Shown piece after piece: positions 14,557 to 24,006 of a DNA stretch of 39,229 bases. Numbering within the stretch: position 1 is the stretch's first letter; each line of letters begins with the position of its first letter. Below the pieces are notes generated by a model that searched no databases, was not told the origin of the DNA, and saw nothing but the letters and a program-made list of their open reading frames with translations. The translations under genes and the position numbers were made by a program. Origin of the DNA: Anaerolinea sp. (GTDB lineage Bacteria; Chloroflexota; Anaerolineae; Anaerolineales; Anaerolineaceae); NCBI GenBank assembly GCA_013824865.1, contig PNON01000019.1, forward strand, positions 1 to 39,229, written 5' to 3'.

Positions 14557-16428
14557 TCAAGGAAATATATCTGTAGCTGGTTTTTGATAAAGATGAAGCT
14601 TACCTGCTGAAGGACAACCCCCTAAGGCAGGAATATCCCCTAATTCTTTATATCCGCCATTTTTTATTATTTCCATTTCCCACTTTTTTATATATTCCTC
14701 TTCAAGAAGGATAAAATCAGAATTACGAAACCAATTAACTGCCATCTCCTTATTATAATAACCAAAACGACCTAGATCATTTGCATTACCACCCTTATAA
14801 TAATTATGAATGTGGTTTAATTGAGGGGGATAAAAAGTCAGACTCGGAAGGTATAGAAAGATTGCAGCTGATCGACCCTCCCAATACAATGTATCCCCTT
14901 CATCAAGGTAATGATTAAGAGTTTTACTTGCTAATCTATATTGTTGAAGAACACCTGGCTCGCACGCGAAGTAATTATTACCTCCAGAAAACAGAATCGT
15001 TGGTGAAAGCAAGAAAAGGATTGCCGACAACGTTATAAACCACCAACTGTTTAAAGAATACACCGAATACTTTTTCTGAAATTTCTTTATTATTACTCGT
15101 AAACCAACAATAGATAACACACCAAGAAATATTGAAATAAAAACGAAAAATATTCTAAGCATTTGATAATATCGTAGGTTCAATAATTCTGCTGCTTGAA
15201 GGATAAAAATTCCTAAACCCGCAGTACCTATGCCTGAAAAATAACTTTTAGCCCCTCGTATGTAGGGTTGGAATATATCATCATACATCCCAATAACCAT
15301 ACCGAGAAGGAGAAAAACGAAAATTAGCCATAACCATATATACTTGCCGGCTTCTAGTTTTTCAAGCATGTATGGGAAAATTACTGAAAAAACAACTACC
15401 CCTATAAAACCATAATAATTTTGATAAAGAATCACACACGAAGTACATTTACCCACGTAAAAGGCAAATGCAAAATGAAGAATAGTCATAAAAACAAAAT
15501 ATATACTTAAGAGAGTTATAGATTTTTGCCGAGAATCTTTTCCCCATTGGCTTCGATTTGGGAATAATAGCAAAGCAAATATTACCAAAAAAAGTGTTAT
15601 GGGGTTAAGCCGTAAAGTTAGGAAGATATTGTATAACCTATCAATTATTGGGTTGACTGTCAATACTTGGCCCGTTTCCACAAGTATTGCACTATTAGCC
15701 TCCAAACGAAACGGATTAATTTGAGGAGTGATACTTTCTGGCAACCAACCCGCCCAAAGTTTCAAGATATCAGGCCAGAAATAATAATTTATTACTATGA
15801 AAACTAAAAAACCAACCGCTCCACTTATTAACATCCGCCTCCACCCATTTTGCCAGAGCATAAGTAAAAGAAGGATAATTATTAATGGAGCCATGTTTAT
15901 ACGTGTTAAAAATGCGAGAATTGCCAAAATAATACCCAAAGCAAGCAGCCATTGTTTTGTGTTACCAACAATTAAGTGTATAGACCAAATGCTTAAACAG
16001 GCAACAATTGGTTGTGTAATTCCCAGAGTGTATGATTTTATCATGTGGGGGTTTAAGGCAATTGACCAGACCGCTGCTACAGCCCACCAGGACCCAGCAA
16101 GTTTTTTAGTAAATAATGCTATACCTACAAGAAAGGTAACACTTACTATAATCGATAGAAACCGCCCTGCTTCAAGTGATGGGCCAAAATGCTTTTGAAC
16201 AAAACCAGGGAGTATAAATGCTAAGGGCGGGTGATTTGTCAGAGGGCCAAAATCTTGATATGGAACATACTTGCCTACCGCGAAAAGCCAACCCTTGAAT
16301 TGATACATTCCTTCATCCAAATAACTTAATGTAGAATTCGCATAATTTATAGCTAAAAACACATAAGATATAATAGCAATAATAATCAGTATTATCGGTG
16401 TCCTAGGCGATTTGATTAGTATTTTCAT
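14557..16428 (-). CDS. GT-C type membrane glycosyltransferase (GT39/ArnT-like)
   Basis: A 623-residue multi-pass protein with about a dozen hydrophobic helices. After the first helix it has the loop LSYLDEGMYQFKGWLFAVGK, where the Asp-Glu pair fits the catalytic acidic motif of GT-C enzymes, followed by PYQDFGPLTNHPPLAFILPG, typical of the PMT/ArnT superfamily. A soluble C-terminal domain includes YWEGRSAAIFLYLPSLTFYP. Such enzymes move sugars from polyprenyl-phosphate donors at the outer face of the membrane; the acceptor is unknown. Start chosen at 16428 with AAGGG close upstream; 16455 is an alternative. It is much more AT-rich than its neighbours, suggesting transfer. Confidence 0.8.
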   Translation of the reverse strand: MKILIKSPRTPIILIIIAIISYVFLAINYANSTLSYLDEGMYQFKGWLFAVGKYVPYQDFGPLTNHPPLAFILPGFVQKHFGPSLEAGRFLSIIVSVTFLVGIALFTKKLAGSWWAVAAVWSIALNPHMIKSYTLGITQPIVACLSIWSIHLIVGNTKQWLLALGIILAILAFLTRINMAPLIIILLLLMLWQNGWRRMLISGAVGFLVFIVINYYFWPDILKLWAGWLPESITPQINPFRLEANSAILVETGQVLTVNPIIDRLYNIFLTLRLNPITLFLVIFALLLFPNRSQWGKDSRQKSITLLSIYFVFMTILHFAFAFYVGKCTSCVILYQNYYGFIGVVVFSVIFPYMLEKLEAGKYIWLWLIFVFLLLGMVIGMYDDIFQPYIRGAKSYFSGIGTAGLGIFILQAAELLNLRYYQMLRIFFVFISIFLGVLSIVGLRVIIKKFQKKYSVYSLNSWWFITLSAILFLLSPTILFSGGNNYFACEPGVLQQYRLASKTLNHYLDEGDTLYWEGRSAAIFLYLPSLTFYPPQLNHIHNYYKGGNANDLGRFGYYNKEMAVNWFRNSDFILLEEEYIKKWEMEIIKNGGYKELGDIPALGGCPSAGKLHLYQKPATDIFP

Positions 16429-16665
16429 ATCCCTTGTCCCGAGCCCATCTAACATATCTAATGCTATTTGTTTTATTCCCCCTACTTGAATATAAGATAT
16501 AATATTATTTAAACTTAGGAATTAAAACCTCGATATTTAAATGTTTGAAAAGCCTTTTATATTATAAATTAAATACCTTAATGATTCCATAAGGCGATAC
16601 CCTGTAATACATTCTTAATGGATAGATTAGTAAAAAAATAATAACCCATGATAGAATTAAAATGA

Positions 16666-17394
16666 GTGAATACGCATCAGCCCACTGTAATTATTCCAGC
16701 CTATAATGAAGGCCAGCGCATCCTTGGGATGCTCAAGGCATTGAAGCAGGTGGCTGATGTAAACGAGATCATTATTGTGGACGATGGTTCTGTGGATGAC
16801 ACTGCCGCAGTCATCGAAGCTTTCATGCCGCAGGACGGGCGTATTAAATTACTGCGCCAGCCAATGAACCAGGGGAAAGGTTCGGCTATTTTTACAGCCT
16901 GGGCGGCAGTTGCCACTGAGTACGTGGTCATGCTGGATGGCGACCTGATCGGCCTGCATCCGGAGCATATTCACGCCCTGTGCGAACCCGTGCTTACAGG
17001 CAGTTGCGATATGACCCTGGGGGTTTTTAAAGGTGGAGACTGGAAGACCGACTTTTCACACTGGGTTACTCCCTGGCTCAGCGGTCAGCGCTGCCTGCGC
17101 CGGGATATGCTGCAGTATGTCAATTTCCAGGCTGCGGCTGGCTACGGATTGGAAACTGCGTTAACAGTGGCTGCCCAACAGCAGGGGTGGACAGTGAAAC
17201 ATGTTCCCCTGGTGGGTATGAGCCACCCCATCAGTGAGATACATCGAGGTGGATTGAAAGGGGTCTTCCACCGCTTGAAAATGTATGGTCAGATCGTACG
17301 TGCCTGGTATCTGTCAAATCATGAAAAACCTCTCCAAAATTCTATGCTGAATGACCGGAGAGATATTTCCAAAGGGAAACAAACCTTACTATAA
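16666..17394 (+). CDS. Family 2 glycosyltransferase
   Basis: A 242-residue GT-A fold enzyme. The N-terminal VIIPAYNEGQRILGMLKALK and IIIVDDGSVDDTAAVIEAF bind the nucleotide sugar, NQGKGSAIFTAW follows, and the metal-binding acidic motif is VMLDGDLIGL. This is the DPM/dolichyl-phosphate-sugar-synthase-like pattern, but no C-terminal membrane helices are present. It probably makes a lipid-linked sugar or modifies a surface glycan, and could feed the divergent GT-C enzyme; that link is inference. The start is GTG; no strong Shine-Dalgarno is seen. The gene overlaps the converging phosphorylase gene by six bases. Confidence 0.87.
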   Translation: MNTHQPTVIIPAYNEGQRILGMLKALKQVADVNEIIIVDDGSVDDTAAVIEAFMPQDGRIKLLRQPMNQGKGSAIFTAWAAVATEYVVMLDGDLIGLHPEHIHALCEPVLTGSCDMTLGVFKGGDWKTDFSHWVTPWLSGQRCLRRDMLQYVNFQAAAGYGLETALTVAAQQQGWTVKHVPLVGMSHPISEIHRGGLKGVFHRLKMYGQIVRAWYLSNHEKPLQNSMLNDRRDISKGKQTLL

Positions 17395-18156
17395 GGCCAG
17401 CAGCACCTCCGCGGCCAGCCAGAACAGGCTCTGCCGGATGTCGCCGCGTTTATCCCAGCTGCGCTGATCCCAGCCATCCTCATGTACTGAATCCCCGCCA
17501 TAAAGCAACTGACCAAATTCCACATTACGGAACTGTGCCACCGCCATGAAGGCTGCTGTTTCCATTTCCACCACGCTGCAGCCCTGCTCACGACGCAGCC
17601 GGGCGCGCTTGATCGTTTCACGATAGATGGCATCCGTCGTCCAGGTCTTCACCATGATGAAATCCACACTCAACAAGTCCAGGGTATCCTGAATCGAACG
17701 AATGACCCTCTGGTTGGCCTGGATCTCAACAGCCGGCGGCAGGTAAGCGTAGGACGTCCCTTCATCACGGATGGCGCTATTGGGCACCAGGATATGGCCC
17801 ACTGCAATTTCCGGGTTCAGCACCCCGCAGCCACCGCAGGCAATGAACTGATCGCTTCCGCGCGCAATCATCTCCTCCATGAATCCGACTGCTTGCGGCG
17901 CTCCCACCCCGGGTTGCACCGCCATAAACGACTCCCCACGCAATTCCACCTGATAGATCGGGTTCTCACCCATTTCGGAGATCAGCCTATCCACCTGTTG
18001 GGCTTGCCCGGTATTCACCAGCTTTGTAAAAACATCTTTAAAAAAGCAGAACAACACTTTATGGCTGTAATCTCGCTTCTTGATAATCTTCGAAGGTTCT
18101 ATGATTGCGGTCGGCGACGGATCAAAATCCAAAATGGGGTACGATTTCGGTTTCAT
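17389..18156 (-). CDS. Nucleoside phosphorylase (PNP/UDP family)
   Basis: A 255-residue enzyme of the PNP/uridine phosphorylase superfamily, which cleaves nucleosides with phosphate to base and ribose-1-phosphate. Family features are the FIACGGCGVLNPEIAVGHIL phosphate/base-binding stretch, AIRDEGTSYAYLPP and the ribose-binding CSVVEMETAAFMAVAQ with the Glu-Met-Glu motif, then LLYGGDSVHEDGWDQRSWD. GGAG lies five bases before the ATG. It lies downstream of the nucleoside-type ABC transporter genes and probably degrades the imported nucleosides. Its upstream region is one copy of a direct repeat whose other copy is at 24 kb. Base specificity is undetermined. Confidence 0.88.
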   Translation of the reverse strand: MKPKSYPILDFDPSPTAIIEPSKIIKKRDYSHKVLFCFFKDVFTKLVNTGQAQQVDRLISEMGENPIYQVELRGESFMAVQPGVGAPQAVGFMEEMIARGSDQFIACGGCGVLNPEIAVGHILVPNSAIRDEGTSYAYLPPAVEIQANQRVIRSIQDTLDLLSVDFIMVKTWTTDAIYRETIKRARLRREQGCSVVEMETAAFMAVAQFRNVEFGQLLYGGDSVHEDGWDQRSWDKRGDIRQSLFWLAAEVLLAL

Positions 18157-18245
18157 TGTTTCTCCAATCCCCGGGTTGGATTACCCGGGTTGTCGCTGTC
18201 ATACCCCCAGCCGCTTGTGAATCCATGCTGAGGGTGATGAAATTA
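18135..18245. repeat. Direct repeat flanking the transporter block, left copy
   Basis: Aligns colinearly with 24007-24120: shared blocks include TTTCGGTTTC, TTGTT, CCCGGGTT, TCATACCC and CAGCCGCTT. On the minus strand it contains a decayed AlkD 3' end (frame SPSAWIHKRLGV and stop) followed by the phosphorylase start codon region. Confidence 0.7.
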
Positions 18246-19784
18246 TCCCATTGCTCCCGCCATCATCAGCCCTAATTTTTCCAAGTTCGCTTCTGCCACG
18301 GGTAACACTCCCATAATCTCTCCTTCATAAAAAACCATAATATTGTCAGAGAGGGCTCTAATCTCATCCAGATCTTCCGATATTAACAGGGTAGCTGTTC
18401 CAGTGTGCCTCTGTTCCAATAATTTCTGGTGGATAAACTCAGTTGCGCCAATATCAACGCCACGGGTTGGCTGGGCAGCAATGAGGACATTTGGCTTCCT
18501 TGAAAGCTCACGTGCCAGGACTAATTTTTGAATATTTCCACCGGAGAGATTTTTAATGGGTGTTTTTATTGACGGTGTTTTTACATTGTACTCATCTACA
18601 ATTTCCCGAGTAGTCTCTTCTATCTTGTGAAAATTCAGAAAAATTCCCTGGGAGAATGGAGGATGGTTATGATCTTCCAAAATGAAATTTTCTGCGACGG
18701 AAAAGTCTTTGATCACCCCTTCGCGCATCCTCTCTTCAGGGATATAGGATTGTCCGGTTTGGATTCTCTTATCAGGCGCTACCTTTGTTACATCCTTACC
18801 GTTTATGATGATTTTACCCTTGCGGACCGGCCGCAATCCGGCTAAAGCCTCAGCCAACTCGCGTTGACCATTCCCAGATACTCCTGCCAACCCCAGAATT
18901 TCTCCTGAACGGATTTCAAAGGATACATTTTTAATGGCATCCTTCTTTCGGTCACCTACGACAAATAGGTTTTCTACACTCAGTTTCGTCTCGCCAAATT
19001 GCCCGGGCTCTTTTTTGTATTGCAGAATTACAGGCCGCCCCACCATCATGGTTGCCAATTTTTCTTTGGTAATATTCTCATTGGCACAGGACCCCACTAC
19101 TTTTCCATCACGCAAAACTGTGATCCTATCGCTTATTTCAATGACTTCAGGAAGTTTATGGGAAATAAAAATCAGTGCGTGTCCATCAATGGTCATCTGC
19201 CGTAAAGTAGTAAACAATTCAACCACTTCCTGGGGGGTTAAAACAGCAGTAGGTTCATCAAGAATTAATAACTCAGCTCCGCGATATAGCGCTTTTAAAA
19301 TTTCGACTCTTTGTTGTTCACCAACCGCAAGCTGCCATACATAGCTCTTTGGGTCAACCTGAATGTGATATTGCTCACTTAAAGCCATCAATCGTTTTTC
19401 AACATCATTTAGATCCAGCAAAGGTCCCTTGCTGGATTTTAAACCCAGAGCAACATTCTCCACCACTGTCAGCGACGGGACAAGCATAAAATGCTGGTGG
19501 ATCATTCCAATACCTGCCTGAATTGCATCTTGCGGATAACGGAAGTGCTGTTCAACACCATTAAGGAGTATTTTTCCAGAATCGGGATGGTAGAGGCCGT
19601 ACAGTTGCCGCATCAACGTGCTTTTCCCGGCTCCATTCTCACCCAGAAGCGCATGAATCTCACCAGCATTGACATCGAAACAGACGTTATCATTTGCCAG
19701 TACGCCTGGAAATTTCTTCACAATGTTTTCCAAACATACCTGTTTTATCCTTTTATGATTACTGGTGTTAAACTGAGAATTCAT
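18243..19784 (-). CDS. Nucleoside/sugar ABC transporter ATP-binding protein (duplicated domains)
   Basis: A 513-residue protein with two ABC domains in tandem, as in RbsA/NupA-type ATPases. Domain 1 has Walker A GENGAGKST (about residues 53-61), a signature slot reading LAVGEQQRVEIL and Walker B ELLILDEPTAVLTP. Domain 2 has a degenerate P-loop GVSGNGQRELAEAL, signature LSGGNIQKLVLAREL and NVLIAAQPTRGVDIGA. Such asymmetry is normal for this family. Energises the two permeases encoded upstream in the same unit. It ends 87 bases before the phosphorylase start, in the left direct repeat. Confidence 0.92.
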   Translation of the reverse strand: MNSQFNTSNHKRIKQVCLENIVKKFPGVLANDNVCFDVNAGEIHALLGENGAGKSTLMRQLYGLYHPDSGKILLNGVEQHFRYPQDAIQAGIGMIHQHFMLVPSLTVVENVALGLKSSKGPLLDLNDVEKRLMALSEQYHIQVDPKSYVWQLAVGEQQRVEILKALYRGAELLILDEPTAVLTPQEVVELFTTLRQMTIDGHALIFISHKLPEVIEISDRITVLRDGKVVGSCANENITKEKLATMMVGRPVILQYKKEPGQFGETKLSVENLFVVGDRKKDAIKNVSFEIRSGEILGLAGVSGNGQRELAEALAGLRPVRKGKIIINGKDVTKVAPDKRIQTGQSYIPEERMREGVIKDFSVAENFILEDHNHPPFSQGIFLNFHKIEETTREIVDEYNVKTPSIKTPIKNLSGGNIQKLVLARELSRKPNVLIAAQPTRGVDIGATEFIHQKLLEQRHTGTATLLISEDLDEIRALSDNIMVFYEGEIMGVLPVAEANLEKLGLMMAGAMG

Positions 19785-19874
19785 ACGGTTCTTCCTGGCA
19801 AAATTGACGGGAAACGTTCTCCCTCTAGCAGTCTTCCAACTGATAAAGGGAGAACTGATTTCAATAAAGTGTTT

Positions 19875-20969
19875 CTACTTTACAATTGGACCCTTGAGTG
19901 GGTCAATGGTTCCTGCCATGATACCGTCAATAGCTGCCTGAACTGCAGCTTTCACATCATCCGGTATGGCAACTTTATCATTATATTGGATCAATAACCC
20001 TTCATTCTTGAAAGTAAGGGTGTAGGCTTTTCCACCAAGCACACCGGCTTTGCGGCTGACAATCATATCATTGATGATCCCACTCCAGTCGTAGATCTGG
20101 CTGGCAACAACGGTTTCTGGTGCCAGTTTGGTTTGATCCCACTGTGTGCCAAACCAATAAGCCCCTTTGTCCTTTGCAATGCCAATGGCACCGACTACGG
20201 ATTGTGAAGAACCGGTTAGAACATCTGCGCCAGCAGTAATTTGCGTTTCAGCGCAGGTAGCCATTAAGGAAACATCCGAGAAGGAACCTGTATAGTTTAC
20301 CTGGTTAACAACCTCCGGTTTTGTTGCAGTAGCTCCGGCTTTGAATCCTTCGACATAGAGCTTGGCGTCGCCTGCTTCTACTGGTCCGCAAATTCCCATT
20401 TTACCGGAAGAGCTGATCATAGCAGCAAGAACACCCAGGACATAACCACCTTGTTGTGCCTCAGCCTGGTAGGCAAAGACATTATTGATGCCATCCGCCT
20501 GGAAAGTATTCAAAGATGTTCCCCAGGCAAAACTGGTCTCAGGGAATTCAGGGGCGATCTGCTGTAATGAAGTGCCATACTGGGACCCATGAGCAATGAC
20601 CAGGTCAAATCCCTGGGTGGCATAATCACGAAGCGCGGCTGCCGCATCCGGGACTTTAAAGAGGCTCTCGGAATATGCAATTTCCATCTTTCCTTCGCCC
20701 ATTTCAGCTTGAACAGCTAATAATCCTTCGTACATGGATTGGCTGAAAGCGGCATCAGTAATTGTGGATGGCATAACAATCGCAACCCGGAACGGCTTTT
20801 CTTCCACAACTACCGGTGTCGCAGTCACCACAACTTCCTGAATCACTGGCTCTGCTTCCACTATCCTCGTAACTTCCACTGGTGCTGCAGGCGCTACAGG
20901 AGCACAGCTGGCCAGTAGTACTACCAACAAAACTGCAAAAATACTGATTTTGTGAAATTTCGTTTTCAT
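19875..20969 (-). CDS. BMP family substrate-binding lipoprotein
   Basis: A 364-residue lipoprotein. The signal peptide ends in a lipobox LLASC (about residue 22) and is followed by a Pro/Val-rich linker. The mature domain has BMP-type features: FRVAIVMPSTITDAAFSQSM, FDLVIAHGSQYG, SFAWGTS, YVLGVLAAMISSSGKMGICG and VDVL-like TAGADVLTGSSQSVVGAIG. BMP/PnrA-like proteins bind nucleosides for ABC import, in line with the downstream phosphorylase. ATG preceded by GAGGAGAATAA. A leader of about 100 bases separates it from the permease gene upstream. Confidence 0.93.
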   Translation of the reverse strand: MKTKFHKISIFAVLLVVLLASCAPVAPAAPVEVTRIVEAEPVIQEVVVTATPVVVEEKPFRVAIVMPSTITDAAFSQSMYEGLLAVQAEMGEGKMEIAYSESLFKVPDAAAALRDYATQGFDLVIAHGSQYGTSLQQIAPEFPETSFAWGTSLNTFQADGINNVFAYQAEAQQGGYVLGVLAAMISSSGKMGICGPVEAGDAKLYVEGFKAGATATKPEVVNQVNYTGSFSDVSLMATCAETQITAGADVLTGSSQSVVGAIGIAKDKGAYWFGTQWDQTKLAPETVVASQIYDWSGIINDMIVSRKAGVLGGKAYTLTFKNEGLLIQYNDKVAIPDDVKAAVQAAIDGIMAGTIDPLKGPIVK

Positions 20970-21067
20970 TTATTCTCCTCAAATATAGATGGTATGGAAA
21001 ACTCTCTACATCCAACCTTATCAAAAGATCTTCCCATCACCTCCTTTCACTGGCACATGAATAGGGG

Positions 21068-22000
21068 TCACATTTCTCCCCTTTCAAAAGGTTTGCTTAA
21101 GAAAGCTGGTTGTGCCGCACGGCGCACAGCAAAAACCAGCGCGACAATGGTAAGCAAATATGGAAGCATCACAGCGAAATCCGAAGGAATATTGATCCCT
21201 TTTATTTGAAGCCAGACTTGAAACGCGTTAACAAAGCTAAAAATAAGCGAACCCACCAGGACGCCGCCTGGTTTCCAACTGCCAAAGTAAACCAGCGCGA
21301 CAGCGATAAAACCCATCCCATTCGTCATGTTTTCTTGAAAGAGGTTGATCAATGCAATGGAAAGCGTAGCTCCGGCGATACCAGAAAGAACTCCCCCCAG
21401 GCAGACGGTTGTGTATCTGATTCGTGTCACACTGACCCCCAGCGAATCTGCAGCTTGAGGGTTTTGCCCCACCGCTTTAATTTGCAACCCAAAAGTAGTT
21501 TTATTCAATACAAAACTGGCTAACGGAACGAGAATAAAACCTCCATAGACAAGGATATTGTGATTAAAAAATGCCTCGCCAATGAATGGTATATCGCCTA
21601 ACAACGGGATTTTTAATGGCGGAAATCCAGCGATACTTTCTACTCCGCCCATTGTTAATTTAAACAAGAGTGTGGAAAGTCCCAAACCGAATAGCTGTAA
21701 TCCAATTCCACTTATTCCCTGTTCAGCCTTCAAAGTAACACTGATAAAAGCCATGAGTAATCCCATGAGGAAGCCGACAAACATAGCTGCGAGCAATCCT
21801 AGCCACAAATTTCCGGATTGCATTCCAACATAAAAGCCAGAAAAAGCTCCCATGAGCATGATACCGTCAACGCCGAGATTTAATACCCCCGAGGTTTGGG
21901 CAATGGTTTCCCCAATCGATGCATATAAATAGGGGGTAGCCAGCCGAAGACCACTATATATTATTCCTAATAGAACCGGTAATTGGAATAGCTCATCCAT
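21068..22000 (-). CDS. Nucleoside ABC transporter permease (second)
   Basis: A 310-residue BPD_transp_2 family permease with about eight to nine hydrophobic helices. Characteristic segments are YASIGETIAQTSGVLNLGVD-GIMLMGAF near the N-terminus and LQIKAVGQNPQAADSLGVSV followed by LGGVLSGIAGATLSI. The start ATG overlaps the stop of the other permease gene by eight bases, indicating translational coupling and a heteromeric pore. Substrate is inferred from the BMP lipoprotein and phosphorylase. Confidence 0.92.
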   Translation of the reverse strand: MDELFQLPVLLGIIYSGLRLATPYLYASIGETIAQTSGVLNLGVDGIMLMGAFSGFYVGMQSGNLWLGLLAAMFVGFLMGLLMAFISVTLKAEQGISGIGLQLFGLGLSTLLFKLTMGGVESIAGFPPLKIPLLGDIPFIGEAFFNHNILVYGGFILVPLASFVLNKTTFGLQIKAVGQNPQAADSLGVSVTRIRYTTVCLGGVLSGIAGATLSIALINLFQENMTNGMGFIAVALVYFGSWKPGGVLVGSLIFSFVNAFQVWLQIKGINIPSDFAVMLPYLLTIVALVFAVRRAAQPAFLSKPFERGEM

Positions 22001-23072
22001 TCATTTGTCTCCTGCGGGCTCGATATCGACTCCAAATTTCCGCGCTTACAACAAATAGCACAATCAAACCAAGCAAGGTGTCAATTAATGCGGAAGGTAC
22101 CTGCATTGCGCGCTGCATCTTATTTCCTCCCTCCATCAATCCACCAAAAAAGATGGAAGCCGGAATCGCGCCAAGCGGGTGTAGTTTGCCAAATAATGCA
22201 GCCACAATTCCTGCAAAACCATACCCACTGGATAGACCCTCCATCATTCTATGCTGCACTCCGATCACCTCAATGGCGCCAGCCGTACCCGCAAAAGCCC
22301 CTCCAAGTGTTAACGCCAGCATCTGATAGAGCTTAACAGGAATTCCTGCATAGCGCGATGCATTCGGATTCAACCCCACAGCCCGGATGCGGTATCCAAT
22401 ACTTGTCCGCCATAAAAAGATATAAACAACAACAGCTAACACCACAGCCAGTATTGCCCCGCTATGTAGTAAAGTCTTGGGCACAAGCTTGTCAAGCCAG
22501 ACAGCCTTGGGAAGGAGAGCAGATTGCGCTATCCGCGTGCCAGCTTCAATTTCTGCGGGATCGATCATCGGGCCGCGCAATAAGTAATTGGCTAATTGAA
22601 GCGCAATGGCGTTCATCATGACCGTGCTAAGAATCTCATTCACTCCCAGACGGGCTTTCAAAGTTCCTGGAATACCGCCCCATACAGCCCCTGCTAATGT
22701 TCCCATGAGGATCGTGAGCGGTAAAAGGAACCAGCGGGGTAATTGTGGAAAATTAATTGAGAATGCAGTTGCTGCCAATGCTCCAACTATTATTTGACCT
22801 TCCCCACCAATATTGATAATACCACCCCGGAAAGCAATTGCCACACCTAATCCAACCAATAGCAAAGGCGTGGCTTTCACAAGCGTCTGAGTAATTCCTG
22901 TTTTATCTCCAAACGCCCCCTGTATTAGAGATTGGTACGCTTCCAAGGGATTTACTTTAAAGATGATTAATAGGACAGCGCCGAATAATAAAGCGAAGGG
23001 TACAGCAGCAAGAGGAAGAAGTGCGTCAATTGTGCGGTCGAGGAAGTTTTTAACCTTATTTTGGTTTAACAT
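21993..23072 (-). CDS. Nucleoside ABC transporter permease (first)
   Basis: A 359-residue BPD_transp_2 permease. After a cytoplasmic N-terminus and a first helix (LLPLAAVPFALLFGAVLLII) it carries the family blocks LVGLGVAIAFRGGIINIGGE-GQIIVGAL, RLGVNEILSTVMMNAIALQL and YRIRAVGLNPNASRYAGIPV. These match the YufP/NupP class of nucleoside permeases. It pairs with the second permease downstream (overlap of eight bases). Confidence 0.92.
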   Translation of the reverse strand: MLNQNKVKNFLDRTIDALLPLAAVPFALLFGAVLLIIFKVNPLEAYQSLIQGAFGDKTGITQTLVKATPLLLVGLGVAIAFRGGIINIGGEGQIIVGALAATAFSINFPQLPRWFLLPLTILMGTLAGAVWGGIPGTLKARLGVNEILSTVMMNAIALQLANYLLRGPMIDPAEIEAGTRIAQSALLPKAVWLDKLVPKTLLHSGAILAVVLAVVVYIFLWRTSIGYRIRAVGLNPNASRYAGIPVKLYQMLALTLGGAFAGTAGAIEVIGVQHRMMEGLSSGYGFAGIVAALFGKLHPLGAIPASIFFGGLMEGGNKMQRAMQVPSALIDTLLGLIVLFVVSAEIWSRYRARRRQMNG

Positions 23073-23112
23073 TCAATAATTAACCCTTTCCTCATCATTA
23101 GATGTGATTTTT

Positions 23113-23841
23113 TCAAACCTTGCTGCGAACCAACCTCAAAGCAAGGAGCTGATCATTGTAATAGTTAAGACCCATTACAACCGGCCGGCTTTCTTTTGTA
23201 TAAAATACATCGTTAAATACCAATATGGACCGGTCTAAACCGATTTTTAATTGTTTATTCACAGTGTCAGATATTTTTTCAGCGTGTAAGTCGGAAATTG
23301 AATAAACCAACTCTATGTTGCAGTAAGCAGCCATAAATTCGTAAATCGAAAGTTGGGTATCAAGGCTTAGTTTGGGTTGTGTAAACAAATCTTCGGGGAG
23401 GATATTCGTTGAGTAAATTACAGGTTTACCATCAGCCAGAAATAGGCGTTGCAGAATAAACACAGGTTGTGGAGAATTTAATTCTAGGATTGCTTCTTCA
23501 TTTGAAGTAGATATACGGGTAAAACTATGGATAAATTGGATTTCTGGAGACCTTCCGCTTTCCTGTATGAGCTGGGGAAAACTCCATAAATTATGTAATT
23601 GTGTATTAAACTGAACTGCATGTTGATTTATGTAAGAGCCGTTCCCATGTTTGCGGAGGATCACCCCCTCGGTGGCTAATGAATTTATGGCATTTCTGAG
23701 TGTGGATCGGCTCACTCCAAATTCATTTGCCAGCTCAAGTTCTGAAGGTAATCGTGACCCAGGTCTGTAGGATCCGTTTTTTACCCTTTCACGGATGATC
23801 TGGTTGATCCTGGTTGTAACCGGTTCTGAACGCTCAATCAT
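23113..23841 (-). CDS. GntR/HutC-family transcriptional regulator
   Basis: A 242-residue regulator. The N-terminal winged helix includes INQIIRERVKNGSYRPGSRL, PSELELANEFGVSRSTLRNA and VILRKHGNGSYI. The C-terminal part is a UTRA-type effector domain (SFTRISTSNEEAILELN, FILQRLFLADGKPVIYSTNI, YFNDQLL-like end). It is the first gene of the nucleoside uptake unit and very likely its autorepressor, since a palindrome covers the promoter just upstream. The ligand is probably a nucleoside or a breakdown product. Start chosen at ATG 23841; a TTG at 23853 is the alternative. Confidence 0.9.
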   Translation of the reverse strand: MIERSEPVTTRINQIIRERVKNGSYRPGSRLPSELELANEFGVSRSTLRNAINSLATEGVILRKHGNGSYINQHAVQFNTQLHNLWSFPQLIQESGRSPEIQFIHSFTRISTSNEEAILELNSPQPVFILQRLFLADGKPVIYSTNILPEDLFTQPKLSLDTQLSIYEFMAAYCNIELVYSISDLHAEKISDTVNKQLKIGLDRSILVFNDVFYTKESRPVVMGLNYYNDQLLALRLVRSKV

Positions 23842-23880
23842 GAAAATTGGCAAATCCGTGAAGTTGGTAAACGTCTAACG

Positions 23881-23918
23881 ACTGGATATAATCATACCAG
23901 TTTGGAGAAAAAAGTCAA
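23881..23918 (-). promoter_or_regulatory. GntR-unit promoter with overlapping palindromic operator
   Basis: On the minus strand, -35 TTGACT (23913-23918) and -10 TATGAT (23891-23896) with 16 bases between. The inverted repeat ACTGG (23881-23885) / CCAGT (23897-23901) flanks the -10 box. The position predicts repression by blocking polymerase. Around 40 bases of leader precede the regulator start. Confidence 0.65.
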
Positions 23919-24006
23919 TAGCGCGTTTATATTATTTTAGCCTGTATTGAATGGGAGTTCCAGAAAAGCCCACATAATTTCTGCGGCAAAACCAAACCGT
24001 CTACAA

